Shown here: piece by piece, positions 19,012 to 27,102 of the stretch | Position numbering within the stretch: position 1 is the first letter of the stretch | Layout: each line of letters starts with the position of its first letter | Assembly: GCA_026415395.1 (NCBI GenBank) | Contig: JAOAHD010000002.1 | Location: 186,001-250,000, forward strand | Length of the DNA stretch: 64,000 nucleotides | Direction of reading: 5' to 3' | Source: Candidatus Binatia bacterium | Lineage (GTDB): Bacteria > Desulfobacterota > Binatia > HRBIN30 | Made by a program: the position numbers and the translations under genes | Notes under the pieces: model-generated | The model's database searches: none | What the model was told of the DNA's origin: nothing | What the model saw: the letters and a program-made list of their open reading frames with translations, nothing else

Positions 19012-22000
19012 AGCGAAAGATTTTCGATGACGATTCGTTGGCGGGGGCCTTCCGCGCTGCCTTCGGTATGGGCTTGTACTCGATAAATCTCTGCCTCGTT
19101 CATCGGGTTCCACGCCAGCAGCTCCCGCTCGCCCTCTCGCACCAAGCGCTGCACAAAGATGGCGAGGCGGGTAAACGTGTCGTCGCTCGATACGTCGCCA
19201 AGCTGCAGTCCGTCGGCCAGCTCCAGCAGCAAATGGAAAAGCTCTGCGCCAATGGCGAGCCGTTCCTCGCCGCCGTTGCGATAGCGGTATACGAGGTCGA
19301 CTTGACGGTGGAGGCGACTGACGCCTGGGGTTTCAGCAGGCAAATCGACCGCGAGAGAAAATCACTCCAGGGGTTTCTCCACCCAGAAGGCTGTTTCCGT
19401 AGGCGTTCGCGTGGTTACTCGCAGCGGCACCACACCCGAGCGGCGGTACGCTTGCGGGGGAAGGTTTTCCAAGCGGGCGATGCCGCGACACAACCGCTCG
19501 CAAAGGCTGGCCTTCTCGCTTTCGGCAAGAAAGGGCAGTTGGGGAAACAGGTACAAGTGCTGCCCCCGCGCCAGCCCCAGCGCACGAGGGGAGCCGGCCA
19601 CGGCTTCGATGTCGGCCTCCAGCCATTCAAAAAAGGCCCGCCGCCGTGCCGACGCGAGAAGGAGCTCAGGGTACCGGGGCGGACCGGCGGGACCGGGATC
19701 CTCGGTCACGCTGCTCAGGTAACGGTCGAGTTTTGGGTGGGCTTCCAATGCCGGGTCGAAGCGGGCAAGCTCCGCGAGGACTTCGCCTTGGCGTGCTGGT
19801 GCGTCGGGGGCAAAGGGGCGGTCCCAGTAAGGCAACGCTTCGGTGCCGCGGTGGTAGTCGTCGCAAAAGTGAATGCCAAACAAGATGTAAACGAGCGCCG
19901 CGCGCAGCTCGCGGGTGGTCACATGCACTTCACCGCGGAAGTGGACGGCTTGTAACGCCTCCAACAGCCGGTCGCGGGCACGCTGGCGGAGCGCTTCCGG
20001 TGCTAGGGTTGGCAGGGTGTCCGGCCCGAACACTTGGTTTGCCCGCCGCGCTTCGCAACGCTGTTGCGCGATACAGCCTTCGCAGGGGGCCCAGATCTCA
20101 CCTGCACGGTCGCCTCCGTAAAGTGCTCGGACGCGTCGCTCGACAAAGCGAGTGCTGATCGTACTCGCTTCCGGGTAAAGCTCGCCCACTAAGGACCGGT
20201 CGTTCAGGTTGACGAAGCGGATGTAACCGTTGGCTTCGCCGCCTTCGCCTTGCACGAAGCGGTACAAAGTTTCGGTAAGGGTCGTGCTTTGCCCGCGATT
20301 CCGTTGCCGCAGAGCACCACAAGTCGGACCCGTTGCTCGGGAATGTCGCAAAGCAACACTTCTTCGAGCTCGGTCTCCACATACGTTCGGGCGGCAAAGT
20401 CGGAGTCCAGCCCACGCGTTTCACGGTTTCCCCAAAGCGAGCCGGGGTATGATTGCAGGAGCCAGTGGAGCCATTCGACCCGTTGGGGGCGAAGCGGCAC
20501 CGCTTGCCACGGTTGCGCGGTTGTGTCCTCCGGCGCGGGTTCGGCCTGCGCGTGCCGTCGCTCGCGCTCGTTTGCTTCGAGCCAAGCCATGGCCTCGGCC
20601 ACAGAGGCGAAGCGCTGCGTCGGATCCGGGTCGGTGGCCCGCGCCAAGAATTCAGCGAGCACCGGATACTCGTCCCGATCGATGCCGTCCCAATGGAGCC
20701 CGACCCGTTTTGACTCCAGGCTCCCGGCAGGAAACGGTTCGCGCTCGAAGACCACGTGGTACAGGGTGGCCGCTAAGGCATACAAATCATCGGAAGGCGA
20801 GGCCGTGTGGCCCTCGACGTACGAGGGCGAGGAGTAAAGGGGTGTGCCGGGATGTTCGATCCGATCGCCTATACGGGTGACGAAGTCGTAGTCGATTAAC
20901 ACCAGATCGCTGCCAGAGACGATCAGGTTACGCGGCGTGATGTCGCCGTGGATCAAACCGTTACGGTGCAGGACATCGAGGGCCGAGCACACACCGCGCA
21001 GCCAGCGGAGGGCGAGCGCTTCGGGGTTCGGCTCTTGCTCGTTTTCGGCGAGCAAAGGGAACACACCGATGAAATCGCTGAGGGGGGCTTCCTGGAACCC
21101 AAGACATGACGGCGAGGAATTCGTTTTCCCGCCACTCTCGAGCCACTTCGAAAATTGTCGAGAGCCCAGTGTGCCGGAGGTGAGAGCGGGCAAGCTCGTA
21201 TGCGCGCAACGCCCGGCGGCCGCTTTCGCCGTCGTACGCCACCTTGGCAACGTAGGTTGCCGCGCTCCTCGTGGGGGCTCTCGCCTACCTCCACCACTTT
21301 GAATGCAGCCCCGACACCGCCGGAGCCGAGGCGATTGATGATGCGGTACGTGCGGCCCGCAAACGGTACGAGTTGCCCTTCGGCCCAAAACCGCGCGGGC
21401 GGCGCCGGAGGTGAGGACACTTGGTCTCCTCCAAGTAGCGCGAGCTCACGCTCCACAGCGTCGATCGGGGCCCGTTGCTCTGGCTCCTCGGCCAAGCCTA
21501 GGGCAAGTATGGCGTGCGCCTGCGCGCTTTCAGCTTCGCTCCGACCAGCAAACAGCATTTGCAGCGAGGCACAAAGGGCGTACAAGTCGGAAGAAGTGGT
21601 CGCCGCCGTGAGCCCGCGCGCCAGCACCTCGGGGCAGTTGTGGTCGGGTCGAGTTGTTCAGGTTGGACGGCGGTTGCGATGGTTTCGTCTCCGGGAATGC
21701 GGGCAAGGTGCATGCCGGTCAGCAGCGGCGTGTTGTCATGGCGCACCAGAATGGTGTTCGGCGACAGGTTGCGATGCAGGGTCGGGGCGCCGCCATCCTT
21801 TGTCGCGTGCAGCTCGCGCAAGGCGGCGAGAGCGCGCACGGCAAAGGCGATGAGCTCTCGCACTGCCCAAGTGGTATCGGTGGACCGCTCGCGCAGACTC
21901 GGAGCGTCTGGATCGACAATCGTGAAAAAGAACATCTCTCCGTGATAACCCGGCACAGGCTGGAAGGAGTCGAGGATGCGGGGTGCCCAGCGATAGGTTT

Positions 22001-22738
22001 GCAAGCGGTGGAGGGCCTCGAATTCCCGACGGGCAAGGGTCTCGGCACGATCGTCATCATGTGCGGAGAGGTCGTACAGGTACAACATCACGCGGTCCCG
22101 CCGCGCAGGATGACGGGCGCGATAAATGCGCACGAAGCGGTCGTTACGCGGACTAATGAGGCGCAGGTCGACATAGCCTGCCAGGCGCGGGAGGACGTCG
22201 TCGATGGCCGTGCGCATGCGGGGCTCGAGCAGGCGAGCGAGGCGGGTCAGTTGTGCCTCGGACAAGCGTGCTGGCGCAGCGCAGCCTAACAGTACAGTTC
22301 AGACCACTGCGGGAGAGTAAAGAACGGCACGCCGAGAACGGGCCGGATCTTGTCGATGCGTCCTTTCGGCTGCTCGCGAGTCAGCAAAAATACCGGCTCT
22401 ACAAGTGGTAGCTCAGGAACGGTGCGCCGGAGCGTTGTCGCCAGCTTGCGTGCCTTGGCGTTGAGCTCCTGTGCTTCCGTTTCGATGTCGCGCGGGTTGT
22501 TTTCCATCCACGCGACTGACCAGTGCTTGATCTCCACCACGCGCACGCCGGGTGGACCGATGGCGACCAGGTCGATCTCCTCAGCCAATGCCTGATGATT
22601 CACGGAAAACGTGAGATTGCTCAGTAGGAACCAGCAACCGTTGCCGGCTTGCGACTGCAGGCGAGTCTTCAAGAATTCGAAGGCGCGGCTCTCGCTTGCG
22701 TTGGCAGCCGGGTCGCACGGAACTAAGGTCACCCGCAT
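19008..22738 (-). pseudogene. Broken gene for a NERD-pseudokinase-kinase-P-loop protein (PglW/Mad6-like)
   Basis: First gene of the operon, about 1,241 residues when six lesions are repaired. ATG 22738 has a GGAGG site seven bases upstream. Domains in order: NERD nuclease-related domain (22300-22738; EEIDLVAIGPPG then VRVVEIKHW, i.e. Asp and Glu-x-Lys present); kinase fold 1 with LHRNLSPNTILV in place of HRD and no DFG, a pseudokinase; kinase fold 2 with GSGGVGAAF loop, YVAKVAYDG, LIHGDITPRNLIV, VLIDYDF and GTPLYSSPSYV, probably active by design; a P-loop segment whose Walker A (GNGIAGKSTTL) is seen only after repairing an A-run; a Cys cluster (CEGCIAQQRCEA); and an alpha/beta C-terminus. Lesions: 5-bp duplication 22289-22298; run indels at 21631-21634, 21257-21258, 21082-21087 and 20288-20290; in-frame TGA 19362-19364 (Trp TGG to TGA fits). 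NERD-kinase fusion recalls PglW of Pgl/BREX type 2. Confidence 0.78.
22289..22298. repeat. 5-base tandem duplication breaking the NERD-kinase gene
   Basis: The + strand shows ACAGT twice in tandem. On the coding strand the second copy brings in a TAG at 22286-22288. Removing one copy joins the NERD reading (LPQWSEL) to LGCAAPARLSEAQLTRLARL and on into the kinase fold without any other change. Confidence 0.7.
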
Positions 22739-23230
22739 CTTACTTCCTCCGCATGCGCAGCTCGCAAAGCCGCATTGACCGATCGGGGCCACGCGTCGGG
22801 GGTGTTTCGGTATTCAGAACGCCGGCGTCGTCCCCTACCCAGTGCATTCGCTGCGTTCTCCCCAAAAATTCTCGCGGTTTGGAACGGCAAGCCTTTACCC
22901 CTGAGTTGTGCTGTTGGGCAAGACACCGTCGTGGACGGGCAGACACTAGCGCTGGTGAACGCCGGAAAGTTGCTTCGCCTGCGGTCGGGCGGCGTCCTCC
23001 GGAAGCGATCGGTAGCGATCCGCTCTTCTATTACGAGCGATTTTCTCCCAGCGTGGCTCCCTGGGCTGATTCGGCCGCTCCGGTGTTCGCCGCCCTGCGG
23101 TTTCCCGTGTGATTCTCTTTGTAGCTTGCCGCGTTTTTTTTGTTGACACCGGCATCCGCTGTGGCGTAAGTGGGGTTTCCGGGTGGTGGGGTAGTGGTAG
23201 GCGGAGCTAGCTAAGGAGGCGAAATTGATA
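22739..23230. other. Intergenic region between the defence operon and the surface-protein gene
   Basis: About 490 bases between divergent genes. Frames are open on both strands, but their translations have no recognisable domain and carry no ribosome site, so I see no gene. A T8 run occurs at 23134-23141 just before a TTGACA box. I could not find a convincing promoter for the minus-strand operon. Confidence 0.5.
23143..23171 (+). promoter_or_regulatory. Weak candidate promoter of the surface-protein gene
   Basis: TTGACA at 23143-23148 is a perfect -35 box, but the hexamer 17 bases on (GTAAGT) is a poor -10. It lies about 60 bases before an AAGGAGG ribosome site at 23213-23219. Confidence 0.3.
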
Positions 23231-25828
23231 ATGCTTGGGTGGCATTTCTTACGTGGCGTCCCCGCCGGGGCTCGCTTTAGCCAAGAGGGCGGAGGGGTGA
23301 GGAAGGATCCTCTCCTACCGCCGAGACGTCTAGGTCGCTGGATCAGTGGCAAACGTTTTCGGTCGCGCGCTTCGCTTACGAGCGCGGCGAGGGAAGGGTC
23401 GCAGAAGTTGGTAGCCCCGGGTAGTCATTGGCGCCACGATCGGGGGAAGTGGAGAACTCGCACTCTGCTGTGCTCGATCGCCGGAGCCGTGATGTTGTGC
23501 GGGGCGTGGAGGAGTTCGTTTGCCGGGGACTTGCCGCCGGCCTCTCCGAACATCGAAACGATTCCGGCCGGATCGCTCGTGATCCCCATGGATAACGACA
23601 AGCAGAACATGGGTGCACCATTCAATTTGAAAGCATATGGGTTGGTGCAGCGGCTGTTGAAGGCGCAGATCCCTGTGAAATGGGTGATCCGAACCGGCAA
23701 GGCAAAGGACGGGGTCGACTTTTCCGGGCAGGCGGAGCGGGTGCTGCCCAGTGCGCAGGCCGCAGGGCTCACGGAATTCCGTGGAGGCCCGTTTGTTGTT
23801 GAGACTGGCTTTGCCGCGGCGGCGCTCGATGTCGCAATGGGTTATGGAAACAACGTTGCCGTGTACCGGCTCACTCAAGCGGTCGAGGCGGACGTGAGAT
23901 ACACATTGCGCCAGCGCGCGTTTGTGTTTGTGGCCAACGACGACAATAACGCCTCGGTGCACACCGCAATTCTCTTGGCTGCTGGCTTTGTTGCCGGAGA
24001 GGATTATGCGGTGCTGGCCCGGCCCACGACGAGTGCGCAACTCAATGCGAATTTGTGCGCAACAATTGTGACCGAGCCTCATTATGACGGATCGGGCGAT
24101 CCGAACTGGGCCACGGTGGTTGCTGCGGTGCGCGACTTCCTTGCGTCCGGGGGAAACGTGCTTGCCCAGTGCAAAGCCATTGAAAGTTACGAGAACCACC
24201 CCACGTACGGTAGGTTTCAAACCACGAACGGCGTGGTAAAGCCTGGAAATTCTAAAACGGGGTTCAATTACCTCGTCCCGGATTTAGCCTTCAGTCAGTT
24301 TGTCGGTGACTTGCACGATCAAGGTGGGGCAACACCGCGTTATGCGCTGGCCCAGGGATCGAGCTTTCAAAACGGTGGGCACGCCCACATAGAGTACAGA
24401 GGTGCGGGGGCGGGTCGATTTAAGGCGAGCGTCAGCAAGCTCGGAAGCGAAGCTGGCTCGCTGGTTTTCTACTTAGCGGGACACGATTATTCGGGCTCGT
24501 CCATCGAGAGCATCAACGGGCGCCGGATGTACCTAAACGCTGTGTTTCACCCTGCGCGAAGACCGGCGAGTTGTGGCTTCGATTTCCCGAGCCCCACACC
24601 GACGAGCCCCACAGCCACCCCTGCAAGCCCTACCCCGACCTTCGCCGAGACGTTGACACCAATTCCGGTCGCCTCGCAAGTGACTCCGTTAACGGCCACT
24701 CCGAGCGTCTCAGCCACCGCAACCTCGGTACCTGCAACTCCCACATTTACAGCGCCGCCTCCGTCATTCACTGGCACGGCGACACCAACCGCGACCAGCG
24801 TCCCCCCCACGCGCACGTTCACTTTTACGCCCACGTCGACTCCGAACCCCTGTGGTAACGGAGACCTCGATCCGGGAGAGGAATGCGATGACGGAAACAA
24901 CGATAACGGAGACTGCTGCAATGCCACGTGCCAGCTCGATCCCGCTGGTACGCTATGCGAAGACGGCTTGGACTGCACCGAGGGAGACTACTGTGATGGC
25001 GTTGGTGTATGCCGCAGCGAGCCCTCGACGGGGCAATACGCCATCCTCCGATGGGTTCCCTCCGACGAAATAGGGAGTTTTGTGACCCTGCTGAGCCGGC
25101 GGGCACTGGTGGGCGGGCATGTTTGCACGGGTGCTGCTCACTTGGCAGGGAGTTCGCGCATTTTGGGAGATTTGGTCGGCCTACTCACCAGTGGCAATGC
25201 GTTGTCTTTCGGCAAGCGCACGCACGTTCTGGGGGCCGTTGTCACTCGAGGCGGAGCCGTGGTGGGCGCGCAAAATGCCGCGATCGGCGAGTTCTTGGGG
25301 GCGGACAGTTCCGATTCTACTGAGGAAGTCCGTGCGTGTGCAGAGGCGCGGACGAAGACCTTCGAGGCGCGGGAGCTGCTCGTCACGTTGCCCAATAACA
25401 GCGGGGCCATGTTCGGCGCCACGAAAGTGAAGGCGCGAAAAACGCTGCGGATCCCTGCCTCAGGGCAACTGGGTGGGGGAACGGTGGTGGCGGATTTCGA
25501 TGACCTTAAAATCGGGTCGACTGGCGCGGTGGAACTGGTTGGCAGCGCGTCTACCGAGGATGTCGTGATTCGTGTGCAGAACCAGTTGCGGATGGGTCGC
25601 CGAGCGAAATTCGTGTTGGACGGCCTTGAACCCAACCAGGTGGTGCTCGTTGTGAACGGAAGGACAACAATCGGCGACTCGGCCTACTTGCCGGGCACCT
25701 TGATTGGTGGCGACCGCATTATCGTGCGGCGACGGGCGCGGGTCGAGGGTGGGTTGTTTGGTAAGACGGTCTTGGTTTCCGGCTCTGCAAAAATTCGCCG
25801 AGCTGGTTGGGTAGGGTGGTGCCGGTAG
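23231..25828 (+). CDS. Mosaic secreted surface protein with Thr/Pro linker and Cys-rich DUF4215-type repeat
   Basis: An exported protein of 865 residues if started at ATG 23231 (an in-frame TTG at 23225 sits closer to the AAGGAGG site). A hydrophobic signal-like segment, TLLCSIAGAVMLCGAW, appears only at about residue 80, so the true start may be later. Domain 1 (about 100-445) is an alpha/beta domain beginning AGSLVIPMDNDKQN; I do not know its function. A ~90-residue Ser/Thr/Pro linker follows. Then a Cys-rich repeat, CGNGDLDPGEECDDGN (near 24850), of the Myxococcus-type DUF4215 family, and a C-terminal beta-rich domain (about 605-865) with Val/Gly/Ala repeats suggesting a beta-solenoid like polymer-forming surface proteins. 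No catalytic motif is recognised. It is probably displayed outside the cell. Confidence 0.75.
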   Translation: MLGWHFLRGVPAGARFSQEGGGVRKDPLLPPRRLGRWISGKRFRSRASLTSAAREGSQKLVAPGSHWRHDRGKWRTRTLLCSIAGAVMLCGAWRSSFAGDLPPASPNIETIPAGSLVIPMDNDKQNMGAPFNLKAYGLVQRLLKAQIPVKWVIRTGKAKDGVDFSGQAERVLPSAQAAGLTEFRGGPFVVETGFAAAALDVAMGYGNNVAVYRLTQAVEADVRYTLRQRAFVFVANDDNNASVHTAILLAAGFVAGEDYAVLARPTTSAQLNANLCATIVTEPHYDGSGDPNWATVVAAVRDFLASGGNVLAQCKAIESYENHPTYGRFQTTNGVVKPGNSKTGFNYLVPDLAFSQFVGDLHDQGGATPRYALAQGSSFQNGGHAHIEYRGAGAGRFKASVSKLGSEAGSLVFYLAGHDYSGSSIESINGRRMYLNAVFHPARRPASCGFDFPSPTPTSPTATPASPTPTFAETLTPIPVASQVTPLTATPSVSATATSVPATPTFTAPPPSFTGTATPTATSVPPTRTFTFTPTSTPNPCGNGDLDPGEECDDGNNDNGDCCNATCQLDPAGTLCEDGLDCTEGDYCDGVGVCRSEPSTGQYAILRWVPSDEIGSFVTLLSRRALVGGHVCTGAAHLAGSSRILGDLVGLLTSGNALSFGKRTHVLGAVVTRGGAVVGAQNAAIGEFLGADSSDSTEEVRACAEARTKTFEARELLVTLPNNSGAMFGATKVKARKTLRIPASGQLGGGTVVADFDDLKIGSTGAVELVGSASTEDVVIRVQNQLRMGRRAKFVLDGLEPNQVVLVVNGRTTIGDSAYLPGTLIGGDRIIVRRRARVEGGLFGKTVLVSGSAKIRRAGWVGWCR

Positions 25829-25921
25829 CCCGAACGGCGAAGCGGGTGGTGGTAGCGGCCCGGGGGTTCATTTGGGAGCGTGGCATGCGCCAACGAGCCC
25901 TCGGAGACCCTATGGCTGCCG

Positions 25922-26407
25922 CTAATCCCGGAAGTTCACGAACTGCAGGGGAATGCTGAAATCCTGTTCCCGCAACAAGCGAATAACCGCTTGTAAGTCG
26001 TCCTTCTTTTTACCGGTCACACGCACTTGATCCGCTTGAATTTGCGCCTGCACCTTGAGCTTGCTGTCCTTGATGGTCTTGACGATGTGACGCGCATGCT
26101 CGGCATCGATCCCTTGTTGGATTTCGATCGTTTGTCGGGCCCGACCTCCAGCGGCCGGTTCAATGGGGCCATACTTCAAGGCCTTTAGGGGTACACCCCG
26201 GCGCGCGAGCTTGGATTGAAGAATGTCGACCACCGCCTTCACCTTGAAGTCGTTCGCCGAAACGATGGTAATCGTCTTCTTGTCCCAAAGGATGTCGGTC
26301 TGGGTGTCTTTGAAGTCATACCGCTGGCCGACCTCCTTGCGGGCTTGATTCACGGCATTGTCGACTTCTTGCAAATCGACTTGGGAGACAACGTCAAACG
26401 ACGGCAT
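25922..26407 (-). CDS. yajQ: YajQ-family nucleotide-binding protein
   Basis: A 161-residue YajQ (UPF0234) protein, recognised from MPSFDVVSQVDLQEVDNAVNQ at the start, RYDFKDT (29-35), the SKLARRGVPLKAL segment and the C-terminal EQDFSIPLQFVNFRD. Two ferredoxin-like domains make up the family fold; some members bind cyclic di-GMP and act with a transcription factor, others were linked to tRNA or viral nucleic-acid binding. It is the last gene of the minus-strand set rnj-ftsK-lolA-yajQ, 14 bases after lolA. Confidence 0.96.
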   Translation of the reverse strand: MPSFDVVSQVDLQEVDNAVNQARKEVGQRYDFKDTQTDILWDKKTITIVSANDFKVKAVVDILQSKLARRGVPLKALKYGPIEPAAGGRARQTIEIQQGIDAEHARHIVKTIKDSKLKVQAQIQADQVRVTGKKKDDLQAVIRLLREQDFSIPLQFVNFRD

Positions 26408-26421
26408 GAAAACCTCCCGTG

Positions 26422-27102
26422 CTAGCCTTGAGGAGCATCCAACACATCAACCCCCGGCGGCACCTCGAATTGGAACACGCCATCACTGAGGCCTGTGTTC
26501 CGCTTGATGTTCTGCAACGTTAGCTTGCTCGTGTTGCCGAGCGGATCCTTCACCTCCGCGCCAACGATATCGTAAGTCGTTGGGTCCACGTCGAGCCACA
26601 ATACGCCAACATCCGCATCGCCCCGTTTGGGCACTAAGCGTAAGCGAAGATGGGTGCCCGCAGCAGGTTCTAGGCTTGGGATGAAGTCTTCCGCAATTCT
26701 CCCCACACCCGTGAGGAACGACACCGGCATGTTCGAACGAAACGCTTGCGCAAACCGTATGCGAATCACTTGTTGGTCTTCGGGGCGGTAAATCCACAAC
26801 GTTTGTCCATCGCTCACGATGACTTCCTTTTGGCCGTTGGTCAGCTCCCAGCGCATCTTGCCGGGTTTACGAAACGCCACCGTGCCGCTGGCCGTTACCC
26901 GCTTGTTCAGACGGGTCAAGACCGTTTCTTGCGTGACGTCCGCAGTGAGGTCCCGCGTCGCGTCGTAACGCTCTTGTACTCGAGCCACGATGGCTCCGAC
27001 GCCCGCCTGTTCTGGCGTAGACTCGCCAACCGTCCGACTCGAGTGGGCAACGCCCAAGGCTACGGCAGCAAAGAGCAGCCAGGGCTTTAAGGGTGACTTC
27101 AT
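26422..27102 (-). CDS. lolA: Outer-membrane lipoprotein carrier protein LolA
   Basis: A 226-residue periplasmic protein with a signal peptide (PWLLFAAVALGVAHS). The LolA fold is clear from QERYDATRDLTADVTQETVL, ASGTVAFRKPGKMRWEL, VIVSDGQTLWIYRPEDQQV and a C-terminal FQFEVPPGVDVLD. LolA takes lipoproteins released by LolCDE and ferries them across the periplasm. Its ATG overlaps the ftsK stop by four bases (ATGA), a gene order (ftsK-lolA) common in Gram-negative bacteria. Presence of this gene is one of the best arguments that the host has an outer membrane. Confidence 0.95.
   Translation of the reverse strand: MKSPLKPWLLFAAVALGVAHSSRTVGESTPEQAGVGAIVARVQERYDATRDLTADVTQETVLTRLNKRVTASGTVAFRKPGKMRWELTNGQKEVIVSDGQTLWIYRPEDQQVIRIRFAQAFRSNMPVSFLTGVGRIAEDFIPSLEPAAGTHLRLRLVPKRGDADVGVLWLDVDPTTYDIVGAEVKDPLGNTSKLTLQNIKRNTGLSDGVFQFEVPPGVDVLDAPQG

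Noticed and set aside
12135-22738. Programmed ribosomal frameshifting or stop-codon recoding as explanation of the broken genes
   Set aside because: Too many different lesions (duplications, insertions and deletions in both directions, TGA and TAG) in three genes; no slippery-site plus pseudoknot arrangement seen.
22739-23230. A 123-codon + strand open frame before the surface-protein gene
   Set aside because: No ribosome site, no domain, and the overlapping minus-strand frame is equally open; typical of GC-rich non-coding DNA.
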